Shown here: positions 1 through 6,533 of the stretch, piece by piece
Numbering within the stretch: position 1 is the first letter of the stretch
How the letters are laid out: every line of letters starts with the position of its first letter
Assembly: GCA_011773795.1 (NCBI GenBank)
Contig: WVWW01000317.1
Span: 11,154-19,940 of the forward strand
Direction: 5' to 3'
DNA length: 8,787 nucleotides
DNA from: Acidobacteriota bacterium
Lineage (GTDB): Bacteria > Acidobacteriota > Polarisedimenticolia > Polarisedimenticolales > Polarisedimenticolaceae
Position numbers and translations under genes: made by a program
Notes under the pieces: generated by a model
The model's database searches: none
The model's input: the letters and a program-made list of their open reading frames with translations, nothing else
Told to the model about the DNA's origin: nothing

Positions 1-27
1 CGGAACAACGAGGGAGATCTCGGTCAT
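1..27 (-). CDS. Probable family 2 glycosyltransferase, N-terminus only (partial)
   Basis: Only nine codons lie in the window, reading MTEISLVVP from an ATG at 27-25. A short N-terminus with a hydrophobic beta strand ending in VVP is the usual opening of GT-A fold family 2 glycosyltransferases (ArnC/Dpm1-like enzymes, typically followed by xYNE). The ATG overlaps the TGA stop of the upstream kinase gene by four bases (ATGA), so the two genes are probably co-transcribed and translationally coupled. If it is an ArnC/Dpm1-type enzyme it would transfer a sugar from a nucleotide sugar to a polyprenyl phosphate carrier at the cytoplasmic face of the inner membrane. That would make it a natural partner for the ArnT-like transferase encoded at 1958-3547. 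The start and overlap are seen directly; the family call rests on nine residues and is tentative. Confidence 0.6.
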
Positions 28-662
28 TGCCCACCGCCCTTGCGGTTGAAGATCCACCAGCGTCGCAGTCGCCGGTGGCGCTCGACGAACGCCGCCTCCT
101 CGGCGGTCCACGGCCCGGCGTCGAGGATCTCCTTCCACTTGAGGAGCGCCGAGTGATCCGCCGAGCGGAACCAGCGGAACAACACCCGGTGCGGCAGGCC
201 GCCCGGTCGCAGGCTCATCGCACCGGCGAAATCGACGATGAAGATCTCGCCGTCCGGCCGGATGAGCACGTTCCTCCGTGCACGCAGGTCCCAGTGCACG
301 ACGCCGCGGGCATGGATCGCGGCGACGATCTTGTCGAGGCGCGCGAAGCGCGCGGCGCCGTCCCGGGCGCGCCCGGGCAGCGTCCCCAGCGGGGTCCCGT
401 CGATGTGCTCGATCGCCAGGGCGTGGGCATCGACGCGACCGAGAAACCGCGGGATGCCCTCGACTCCGTCGAGACGACGGTAGGCCCGTTGCTCGGTCCA
501 GATCTGCAATCGACCGAGGATCCGAACCCACCAGCTCTTCTCGCCGAAGTCCTTGACGACGATCGGTCCGTCTCCGAGGTCGAGGCGCAACAGGTCAGCC
601 TTGATCGACCGTCCGGCGTGGATCGTCTCGACGCCGCCGCCGCGGAGGTCGGCGCGCTTCAC
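24..662 (-). CDS. Kdo/WaaP/RIO-like kinase with intact catalytic motifs
   Basis: This is a small single-domain protein of 212 aa if read from the GTG at 662. Kinase-fold landmarks appear in order: a beta-3 lysine in VVKDF (K37), a candidate alpha-C glutamate in TEQRAYRRL (E57), the catalytic loop HWDLRARRNVLI (H123, D125, N131) and a metal-binding aspartate in VDFAGA (D144, in the DFG position). The compact fold without an obvious C-lobe extension resembles lipopolysaccharide Kdo/heptose kinases and RIO kinases. The inferred role is phosphorylation of an envelope sugar or another small substrate at the inner face of the membrane. An ATG at 743 would add 27 residues but would run into the divergent gene starting near 725. 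Similarity to that paralogue begins shortly after the GTG at 662, so I prefer the shorter form, though its Shine-Dalgarno is weak. It overlaps the downstream GT2-like gene by ATGA. A Ser/Thr protein kinase of similar size cannot be excluded. Confidence 0.75.
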   Translation of the reverse strand: MKRADLRGGGVETIHAGRSIKADLLRLDLGDGPIVVKDFGEKSWWVRILGRLQIWTEQRAYRRLDGVEGIPRFLGRVDAHALAIEHIDGTPLGTLPGRARDGAARFARLDKIVAAIHARGVVHWDLRARRNVLIRPDGEIFIVDFAGAMSLRPGGLPHRVLFRWFRSADHSALLKWKEILDAGPWTAEEAAFVERHRRLRRWWIFNRKGGGQ

Positions 663-724
663 CGTTTTGCGCTCTGGTATGTTGGACGAGCCCGACCTGT
701 TCAAGGTTGACCCCAAGGCCGCAC
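663..724. promoter_or_regulatory. Divergent promoter region between the two kinase-like genes
   Basis: These 62 bases separate the preferred starts of two divergent genes. On the + strand a TGG followed by TATGTT (675-683) resembles an extended -10 element. On the - strand TTGAAC (704-699), a 17-base spacer and CATACC (681-676) form a weak sigma70-like promoter. The two -10 candidates overlap, so back-to-back transcription would compete for the same bases. The - strand promoter would start only a few bases before the GTG at 662. All of this is pattern matching. Confidence 0.3.
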
Positions 725-1405
725 GTGACTCCTGACGACCCATTGCTGGATCTGGATCGACTCGACCGCCAAGAGCCGCTGCGGCGAATCCGCGGGCGCA
801 ACAACACGAAAGCGGACATCCTAGTGTACCGCCTCGGTGCGCTCCAGATCGCGCTCAAGGACTACCGTCGGCGTCCGTGGTGGTTCCGGGCATCGCTCGC
901 CCGCTGGATCACGCGTCGCGAGACGGCGGCCTACCGCGCCGCCGCGGGCATCCCCGGTGTCGCACGATTCCTCGGCCGGCTGGGTCCGGTGAGCCTGGCG
1001 ACGGAATGGGTCGAGTCCCGCTCGCTGGGCGAGCTCCGCGACCGACGCGTGGACCCCGCCGTCTTCGAGCGGCTGCGCGAGGTGCTCGCGCGGTTGCACG
1101 CGGCGGGCATCGCGCTGGCCGACCTGCACCTCGCCGACGTGCTCGTCGACACCGACAACGAGGTCACGCTGGTCGACCTGGCCAACGCCTTCACGCTGGG
1201 CCCGCGGCCGGGCCCGCTCCGCTCGCGCCTGTTCCGGCGGTTCGTGCTCCAGGACGAGATCTCGTTCGCGCGCTTGCGAGCGCATCTCGAGAAAGAGGAC
1301 GCCGAGGCCGCGGTGCGCGAGCTCGGTCCGCGGGCCGCACGAATCAACCGCCGCAACCGCCGGATCAAGAAGTGGGTCGACCGCGTCCGCGGGAGGCAAC
1401 ATTGA
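725..1405 (+). CDS. Pseudokinase-like paralogue of the adjacent Kdo/RIO-like kinase
   Basis: The 226 aa product aligns along its length with the divergent neighbour. Shared landmarks are TKAD before the ALKDY lysine (K45), WW a few residues later, RRETAAYR with E66, RFLGRL, RLHAAGI and a DL pair in the DFG position (D151). The catalytic loop is altered: where the neighbour has HWDLRARRN this protein reads LADLHLAD. The loop aspartate is kept (D133), His is replaced by Leu, the Asn position is Asp (D138) and one residue is missing. The C-terminus is strongly basic (RRNRRIKKW). It may be a weakly active kinase or a pseudokinase that partners its neighbour or binds a lipid or nucleotide; no enzyme activity can be claimed. 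I chose the GTG at 725 because AAGG lies six bases upstream. A TTG at 707 is the alternative and adds six residues. Its stop overlaps the TTG start of the methyltransferase gene (TTGA). Confidence 0.7.
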   Translation: MTPDDPLLDLDRLDRQEPLRRIRGRNNTKADILVYRLGALQIALKDYRRRPWWFRASLARWITRRETAAYRAAAGIPGVARFLGRLGPVSLATEWVESRSLGELRDRRVDPAVFERLREVLARLHAAGIALADLHLADVLVDTDNEVTLVDLANAFTLGPRPGPLRSRLFRRFVLQDEISFARLRAHLEKEDAEAAVRELGPRAARINRRNRRIKKWVDRVRGRQH

Positions 1406-1953
1406 GCCCGCGGGGACTCGGTCGGCTGCGCGTCGCCTCGGTCTGGCTCCTCGTCGGCCTTCTCGTAACGCTGGCCCGACCGACGCCGAGCTCGGTGTTC
1501 GTCGGTTTCGTGTTCTTGTTGCTCGGTGAGCTCCTCCGCTGCTGGGCGGCCGGCCACCTGCGCAAGACCGTCAAGTTGATCACCTCGGGACCGTATCGTT
1601 ACACGCGCAATCCCCTGTACCTCGGTCGCCTGCTGATCTTCACCGGGATCTCGATCATGTCCACGCTGCCGTTTTTCTCGAACTGGGTCCTGTTGCTGGC
1701 CGGCTACGCGGTGTTCTTCGGCTACTACCTCCCACGCAAGGAGCGTATCGAGCCGGCGCGGTTGCGCGAGACCCACGGCGAGCGTTACGACGTCTACTTC
1801 GACGCGGTGCCCGCGCTGTTCCCGCGGCGGACGCCGTGGCCCGGCGGCTCCGACGACGGCTGGCACTCATCGCGCCTGACGCGCAATCGCGAGCACTGGA
1901 TGCTGCTCGCGATGGCGCTGATCTCGTCGTTCCTGTTCTGGCGGGCCTACTGA
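1402..1953 (+). CDS. ICMT/PEMT-like integral membrane methyltransferase
   Basis: A 183 aa membrane protein of the isoprenylcysteine carboxyl methyltransferase / phospholipid N-methyltransferase superfamily, which transfers a methyl group from S-adenosylmethionine to a lipophilic substrate in the inner membrane. The family signature is GPYRYTRNPLYLG (residues 63-75; the common form has RHP where this has RNP). It is followed by hydrophobic segments at about 75-108 and the C-terminal hallmark with E114, HGERY, Y132 and VPALFP (136-141). Two hydrophobic segments precede the signature (about 11-25 and 32-46), and an extra one ends the protein (about 166-180). The start is a TTG at 1402 overlapping the preceding stop (TTGA), with GGGAGG at 1391-1396, five bases upstream. 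The frame stays open upstream to 877, but that stretch is a shadow of the pseudokinase gene. Bacterial members rarely have known substrates; the context suggests an envelope lipid. The family call is good and the substrate is unknown. Confidence 0.8.
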   Translation: MSPRGLGRLRVASVWLLVGLLVTLARPTPSSVFVGFVFLLLGELLRCWAAGHLRKTVKLITSGPYRYTRNPLYLGRLLIFTGISIMSTLPFFSNWVLLLAGYAVFFGYYLPRKERIEPARLRETHGERYDVYFDAVPALFPRRTPWPGGSDDGWHSSRLTRNREHWMLLAMALISSFLFWRAY

Positions 1954-1973
1954 GGAATCACCGGTTGCAGTAG
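1947..1973. terminator. Inverted repeat spanning the convergent gene ends
   Basis: CTACTG (1947-1952) and CAGTAG (1968-1973) can pair across a 15-base loop that contains both stop codons (1951-1953 and 1960-1958). Only four bases separate the two convergent genes, so there is no other room for a terminator. There is no T tract, and both arms are coding sequence, so the pairing may be chance. Confidence 0.2.
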
Positions 1974-3547
1974 AGCTCGACGCCTTTCGAGCCGACGTCG
2001 CGGGCGACGAGCGGGTTCGCCGGGCCGACCGCGGAGAGAAAATCGGCGCGCTCCCACTCCTCGACGATCAGACAGTGACGCGGCTCGCCGTTCCAGGCGC
2101 GGCGAGCTTCCTCGGGCTGCTCGATGCGGCCGATCGACCGTCCGAGGTAGTAGGGGTAGTCGGCGCGCCAGATCCAGTGCTTGTAGCCCGAGATCGGATC
2201 TTCGCCGGCGACGGCCGCGGATTCGGCTGCGAAGGCGCGAGCGGACTTGAAGACGTTGGCGTAGGGCAGCAGCCAGCCGCCCGTTCCCACCTCGAGCGCC
2301 ACGAGCACGGCCAGGAAACAAACCGACGCTCGTCCGACCCGTTTGCGCGAGGACAGCGCCGCGAGGATCGCGGCGGCGGCGGCGAAAACGGCGATCGCGA
2401 CAGCGGTCAGTGCCGCGGAATGCTCGCCGTAGCGGGTCCGGGCCTCGAGAGCGATCCACCCCGTGGCGAGGAGCGCGAGTCCGGACGCGCAGAGAAGTGC
2501 GAGCACGACGCGGCGACGCAGCAGATCCAGGCTGCCCCCGATCAGCCGCTCGACGACTCCCGCCGCGAGCAACGCGACCGCGGGGGCGACGGGCATCAGG
2601 TAGGCGCTGCGTTTGCTGGCGGACAGCGAGAAGAAGAGCATCGCACCGAGGAGCCAGGCCCACGCGGCGCGGTCGAGCCTGCGCTCGGCGCCGCCGCGCC
2701 CGCCGACGGCGAGCGGCAGCAGGAACGCCCACGGCGCCATGTCGATCCACAGGTACTTCAGGAAGTACCACCAGGGCTGCGCGTGATCCCACGGTTCGAC
2801 GAAACGGGTGAAGTTCTGCCGCACGAGCGACTCGTGCAGGGCGTCCCAGTCCCCTCTCAGCACGAGCGGAACGATCCAGATCGACACGGTCGCGACGAGT
2901 CCGCCCAGCCCGAGCGCCACGAAGCGTGCCGACATGCCCGCTCGGGGTCGGGCGAGCACGATCGCCGCGCCGAGCGGGATCGCGGCCACGACCCAGGTGA
3001 CGGGGCCCTTGGCCAGGAAGCCCAGCCCGGCCGCGAGACCGGTCGCGACCGAAGGCCAACGATCATCCGGCCTGCCCAGCGTTTCCAGTCCGAAATAGAC
3101 CGTCGCCGCGACCGCCGCGGTGGCGAGCAGGTCCATCTGGATCATCCGGGCGGCCTGGGCGATCGTGACGGTGGTCGAGAACAGGACTGCCGCGAGGATC
3201 CCGCGCCGCCGCCCCGCGTGCCCCGCGCCGAGCAAGTAGACGAACGCGACCGTGACGATCCCCGCGAGCAACGACGGGAGTCGCAGGGCGAGCTCGTTGA
3301 CGCCGAAGAGCGCGGTCGTTACCCGGGCGAGCCAGAAGTAGAGGATCGGCTTCTCGTGGAACGGCGTGCCGTTGACCGTGGGGGTCCACCAATCGCCGCG
3401 TTCCGTCATCTCGGCGACCGCGAGCCCGTAGGCGGGCTCGTTGGGATTCCACAGGTCGCGCGAACCCAGACCGGGCAGGAACAGGGCGAGCGCCAGCAGG
3501 CACAGCACGAAGAGATCGCGCCGGACCGTCGGGCGTGACGGCCCCAT
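1958..3547 (-). CDS. ArnT-like membrane glycosyltransferase (GT83/PMT superfamily)
   Basis: The 529 aa polytopic protein belongs to the dolichyl/undecaprenyl-phosphate-sugar transferase superfamily, to which ArnT (aminoarabinose transfer to lipid A) belongs. After the first membrane segment (about 11-27) comes the periplasmic motif DLWNPNEPAYGLAVAEM (31-47), the equivalent of the acidic catalytic loop, then HEKPILYFWL (64-73). Many membrane helices follow, with GLGFLAKGPV (174-183), a periplasmic stretch rich in W and F (245-273) and SKRSAYLMPVAPA (311-323), the usual position of the K/R-containing lipid-phosphate-binding segment. The last 100 residues or so look soluble. It should act at the periplasmic face, moving a sugar from a polyprenyl phosphate carrier to a lipid or glycan. 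Sugar and acceptor cannot be read from the sequence. Its ATG shares one base with the msbA stop (TGATG), and GAAGG just upstream serves as Shine-Dalgarno, so it is coupled to msbA. That pairing favours a lipid A or other glycolipid acceptor. Confidence 0.88.
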   Translation of the reverse strand: MGPSRPTVRRDLFVLCLLALALFLPGLGSRDLWNPNEPAYGLAVAEMTERGDWWTPTVNGTPFHEKPILYFWLARVTTALFGVNELALRLPSLLAGIVTVAFVYLLGAGHAGRRRGILAAVLFSTTVTIAQAARMIQMDLLATAAVAATVYFGLETLGRPDDRWPSVATGLAAGLGFLAKGPVTWVVAAIPLGAAIVLARPRAGMSARFVALGLGGLVATVSIWIVPLVLRGDWDALHESLVRQNFTRFVEPWDHAQPWWYFLKYLWIDMAPWAFLLPLAVGGRGGAERRLDRAAWAWLLGAMLFFSLSASKRSAYLMPVAPAVALLAAGVVERLIGGSLDLLRRRVVLALLCASGLALLATGWIALEARTRYGEHSAALTAVAIAVFAAAAAILAALSSRKRVGRASVCFLAVLVALEVGTGGWLLPYANVFKSARAFAAESAAVAGEDPISGYKHWIWRADYPYYLGRSIGRIEQPEEARRAWNGEPRHCLIVEEWERADFLSAVGPANPLVARDVGSKGVELYCNR

Positions 3548-5373
3548 CAGCCTTCGGCTTCGCTGAACTGCAGATCGTAGAGCCGCGTGTAGACTCCGCC
3601 GCGGTCGAGGAGCTCTTGATGGGTGCCCTCCTCGACGATGCGGCCCTGGTGCATCACGAGGATCCGGTCGGCGCCGCGCACGGTGGCCAGCCGGTGGGCG
3701 ATGACCAGGCTGGTGCGGCCCTCCATCAGGTGCTCCAGCGCTTCCTGCACCGCCGATTCGGACTCCGCGTCCAGCGCCGACGTCGCCTCGTCGAGGATCA
3801 GGATCGGCGGATCGCGCAGCAGGGCGCGGGCGATGGTCAGCCGCTGGCGCTGGCCCATCGACAACCGTTGGCCACGCTCGCCGAGCCGTGTCTCGTAGCG
3901 CTCCGGCATCGTCTCGATGAACTCGTCGGCAAAGGCGGCGCGAGCCGCCTCGACGACGGCTTCGTGCGCGACCTGGCCGTCCATGCCGTAGGCGATGTTG
4001 TTGCGCACCGTGTCGTCGAACAGCACCGTCTCCTGCGTGACGATCCCGATCTGGCGTCGCAGCGAGGCGAGCGTGACCTCGCGGACATCGCGGCCGTCGA
4101 TGCGGACGGCGCCCTTGGTGGGGTCGTAGAACCGCGGCAGCAGGTTGGCCAGCGTCGTCTTGCCGGAACCCGACGCGCCGACCAGCGCCACGCGCTGGCC
4201 CTTGGGGATCTCCAACCGGATTCCGTCGAGGACCTGGCCTTCGTCGTAGCCGAAGTGGACGTTCTCGAACAGGATCGAGCGTTGGAACGGCTGCAGTTCG
4301 ACGGCGTCCGGGCGGTCGGTGATCACGCGCTCCTCGTCCAGCATCGTGAAGACACGCACCGCGGCAGAGCGCGAGATCTGCATCTCGGAGTAGATCAGAT
4401 TCAAACGCTTGATCGACGCGAACAGGTAACCCAGCGCGACGAGGACCGTGGCGAACCCTCCGGCATCGACGCTGCCGCGCGCGATGTAGAGCCCTGCGAA
4501 ATAGAACAATCCGGCGCCCGCGATCGCCCCGAGCAGCTCCATGATCGCCGGCGCCAGGGAGACGGCGCGCGCGGCTTTGAGATCGGCGCGCAACATCAGC
4601 TCGATGGCCTCTCGGAAGCGACCGATCTCGAAGCGCTCCTTACCGAAACCCTGGACGACCCGGACGCCGTCGATGGACTCCTTGAGCCGCTCGGTCACGA
4701 GGGCCATGGACTCCTGGGACGTCGTCGCCGCGCGGCGCATGCGCCGCCCCAGGCGGACCATCGGGTAGCCCAGCAACGGCAGCACGACGAAGGCCAGCAC
4801 CGAGAGCCGCCACTCCGTGAGGAACGAGATGATCAGGATCGCCGGGACCGTGGCGGCGACGCGGATCAGGTCGGCCAGCATGGTCGTGCTGGCGCGCTGG
4901 AGCCGCGCCACGTCGTTCATGATCCGCGAGAGGATCACCCCGGTGGAGTGATCCTGGTAGAAGCTCAGCGACTGGAACGCCACCGATTCGTAGAGCGCCG
5001 TCCGCAGATCCCGGATCACCTGGGTGCCGGCGCGGATCGTGAAGTAGTTCCCGAAGTAAAGAAAGATGCCGCGCACCAGGAAGATCACGATCATGATCAA
5101 CGGCACGAGCAGCGCGTTCTGCTTGCCCCACTCGCCGAGGCGCTCGAGCGGCAGCCAGGCCTTGACCGTCGCGAGGAGATCCATCCCGCCGGGCGTGGTG
5201 GGATCGGCCGCGGGCTGCTCGATCGCCGGGAGCAACACCTCGTTGATCATCGGCTTGAAGGCCGAGATGGCCACGGCCATCAGGGCTCCACCGATGGCGA
5301 GCATCGCGGCGGCGGCGATCATGCGACCCAGGTACGGTCGCAGGTAGCCCGCCAGGCGCAACAGCTCCTTCAT
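3547..5373 (-). CDS. msbA: MsbA-type lipid flippase, ABC exporter half-transporter
   Basis: The 608 aa protein has a type IV ABC-exporter membrane domain (about 1-345) followed by a nucleotide-binding domain (about 365-600). Visible motifs are Walker A GASGSGKTT (399-407), the Q-loop Q447, signature LSMGQRQR (504-511), Walker B ILILDEATSALD (524-535) and the H-loop IAHRL (H560). The signature reads LSMGQ where LSGGQ is usual, checked at codon level. The segment between the first two membrane helices (about 45-85) is long and Pro/Asp-rich. The homodimer would flip lipid A-core or a related glycolipid across the inner membrane using ATP. The start follows the ndk stop by 24 bases with no convincing Shine-Dalgarno, but MKELLRLAGYLRPY is a typical N-terminus for the family. 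Its stop overlaps the start of the ArnT-like gene. Members of this family also export peptides or drugs; the glycosyltransferase partner makes lipid the better guess. Confidence 0.88.
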   Translation of the reverse strand: MKELLRLAGYLRPYLGRMIAAAAMLAIGGALMAVAISAFKPMINEVLLPAIEQPAADPTTPGGMDLLATVKAWLPLERLGEWGKQNALLVPLIMIVIFLVRGIFLYFGNYFTIRAGTQVIRDLRTALYESVAFQSLSFYQDHSTGVILSRIMNDVARLQRASTTMLADLIRVAATVPAILIISFLTEWRLSVLAFVVLPLLGYPMVRLGRRMRRAATTSQESMALVTERLKESIDGVRVVQGFGKERFEIGRFREAIELMLRADLKAARAVSLAPAIMELLGAIAGAGLFYFAGLYIARGSVDAGGFATVLVALGYLFASIKRLNLIYSEMQISRSAAVRVFTMLDEERVITDRPDAVELQPFQRSILFENVHFGYDEGQVLDGIRLEIPKGQRVALVGASGSGKTTLANLLPRFYDPTKGAVRIDGRDVREVTLASLRRQIGIVTQETVLFDDTVRNNIAYGMDGQVAHEAVVEAARAAFADEFIETMPERYETRLGERGQRLSMGQRQRLTIARALLRDPPILILDEATSALDAESESAVQEALEHLMEGRTSLVIAHRLATVRGADRILVMHQGRIVEEGTHQELLDRGGVYTRLYDLQFSEAEG

Positions 5374-5397
5374 GCGGAAACGATACCAGCTTGGGGG

Positions 5398-5811
5398 CTA
5401 GACGAGTTCGACGCCCTTGAAGAAGTAGGCGATCTCGACCGCGGCCGTCTCGGGCGCGTCGGAGCCGTGGACGGCGTTGCGCTCGATGTTGGTCGCGAAC
5501 TGCTTGCGCAGCGTGCCCTCGTCGGCGTTCTCGGGGTTCGTCGCGCCCATCACGGTGCGCCACTTGGAGATGGCGTCCTCGGCTTCGAGGCACAGCACCA
5601 CGGCGGGGCCGGAGGACATGAACGCGGTCAGGTCGTTGAAGAACGGCTTGTCGCGGTGCACCGCGTAGAAGCCCTCGGCTTCGCGCCGCGACAAGTTGAC
5701 CAGGCGCATCCCGACGATACGGAATCCTTCTCTCTCGATCCGGCTGACGATTTCCCCGACGTTCTTGTTGGCCACGGCGTCGGGCTTGACGATCGCTAGA
5801 GTTCGTTGCAT
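5398..5811 (-). CDS. ndk: Nucleoside diphosphate kinase
   Basis: The 137 aa protein is the usual size of a bacterial Ndk, the cytoplasmic enzyme that balances nucleoside triphosphates by passing the gamma-phosphate of ATP to NDPs through a phosphohistidine. It opens with MQRTLAIVKPDAV, and residues K and N around the nucleotide site, GATNPENADEGTLRKQFA and the active-site NAVHGSD (His115) are all present. I chose the ATG at 5811 over an in-frame GTG at 5829 because the Shine-Dalgarno GAGGGAG lies between them, about nine bases before the ATG. A strong promoter candidate and a small hairpin lie directly upstream, so ndk can be expressed apart from rnhB. It probably also reads through into msbA, 24 bases downstream. 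Confidence 0.97.
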   Translation of the reverse strand: MQRTLAIVKPDAVANKNVGEIVSRIEREGFRIVGMRLVNLSRREAEGFYAVHRDKPFFNDLTAFMSSGPAVVLCLEAEDAISKWRTVMGATNPENADEGTLRKQFATNIERNAVHGSDAPETAAVEIAYFFKGVELV

Positions 5812-5828
5812 CGCTGGTTGCTCCCTCA

Positions 5829-5844
5829 CCCGTTCAGAAACGGG
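5829..5844 (-). other. Hairpin at the 5' end of the predicted ndk mRNA
   Basis: On the - strand CCCGTT, loop TCTG, then AACGGG form a perfect 6-bp stem between the predicted -10 element and the ndk Shine-Dalgarno. The predicted transcription start falls at or within a few bases of the 5' arm. Such a 5'-terminal stem-loop could protect the mRNA from decay. It lacks a U tract, so it is not a normal rho-independent terminator. Confidence 0.45.
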
Positions 5845-5849
5845 GCGGG

Positions 5850-5878
5850 ATTATAGGACACGGCCCGGGGTCAGTCGA
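5850..5878 (-). promoter_or_regulatory. Sigma70-type promoter for ndk
   Basis: The - strand carries TCGACT (5878-5873), a 17-base spacer and a perfect TATAAT (5855-5850). The -35 matches four of six consensus bases and overlaps the stop codon of rnhB. In GC-rich DNA a perfect TATAAT with correct spacing, just ahead of a gene, is unlikely to be accidental. The predicted start is near 5843, giving a leader of about 30 bases. Confidence 0.6.
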
Positions 5879-6533
5879 ACAGCCGCGGGTGCGGCAGCAG
5901 CGTGAAGGACTGGCGGTGGATCGGCGACGGACCGAGACGGCGGATCGCCTCGCGGTGTTCGGCCGTCGGGTAGCCCTTGTGGCTCGCGAACCCGTAGCCG
6001 GGGTAGGCCTCGTCGTACTCTCGCATCAGCCGGTCGCGACCGCACTTCGCGAGGATCGAGGCCGCGGCGATCGCGTGGCACGCGGCGTCGCCGCCGATCA
6101 CGCTCTCCTGATCCATCGGCAGGTCGGGGACCCTGCCCCGGCCGTCGACGAGCACCCGCTGGGGCGCGGGATCCAGACCGACGATCGCCCGGTGCATCGC
6201 GAGCAGGCCCGCCTGGTAGATGTTCAGACGGTCGATCTCCTCGGGGTGCACGGGGACGACCGACCAGGCGAGCGCGGCGGCGCGGATCTCGTCGGCACGC
6301 TCGTCGCGTTGCTCGGCGGTCAGCTTCTTCGAATCGTCGACGCCCTTCAGGCCCTCGCCGCAGGGGAAGATCACGGCCGCTGCGACGATCGGACCGGCGA
6401 GCGGACCCACACCGGCCTCGTCGACGCCGGCCACCCGTTCGACGCCGCTGTCCCAGAGCTCGCGCTCGCGCCGGAGCAGGCGCTTCAGCCGGTGCGCATC
6501 CTTGGCGGCGCGACTGCGTTTGCGGTTGGCCAC
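5871..6533 (-). CDS. rnhB: Ribonuclease HII
   Basis: The 220 aa enzyme cleaves the RNA strand of RNA:DNA hybrids and nicks at ribonucleotides misincorporated in DNA. The DEDD carboxylates are D38 and E39 in GVDEAGVGPLAGP, D130 in VLVDG and D149 in GGDA. Other hallmarks are DSKKL (67-71), AAASILAK (156-163), RDRLM and GYGFASHKGYPT ending in EH (179-193). The N-terminal 30 residues are very basic. The loop after the first two carboxylates reads GVG, where the ribonucleotide-recognition motif is usually GRG or GKG. The start is a GTG at 6533 with GGGAGG four bases upstream. It stands 59 bases before ndk on the same strand and is divergent from gpmA. Confidence 0.96.
   Translation of the reverse strand: MANRKRSRAAKDAHRLKRLLRRERELWDSGVERVAGVDEAGVGPLAGPIVAAAVIFPCGEGLKGVDDSKKLTAEQRDERADEIRAAALAWSVVPVHPEEIDRLNIYQAGLLAMHRAIVGLDPAPQRVLVDGRGRVPDLPMDQESVIGGDAACHAIAAASILAKCGRDRLMREYDEAYPGYGFASHKGYPTAEHREAIRRLGPSPIHRQSFTLLPHPRLFD

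Noticed and set aside
877..1401. Upstream extension of the methyltransferase frame to 877, suggesting a two-domain fusion.
   Set aside because: The extension is the shifted reading of the kinase-like gene, which has homology in its own frame. A good Shine-Dalgarno at 1391-1396 marks the TTG at 1402 as the start.
2075..3538. Long + strand open frame (487 codons) opposite the ArnT-like gene.
   Set aside because: Same reasoning: charged low-complexity translation antisense to a clear membrane glycosyltransferase.
3535..5799. Very long + strand open frame (754 codons) opposite msbA and ndk.
   Set aside because: It is antisense to two genes with complete, well-ordered family motifs. Its product is a low-complexity mix of D, R, Q, H and G with no domain, as expected of a shadow frame in GC-rich coding DNA.
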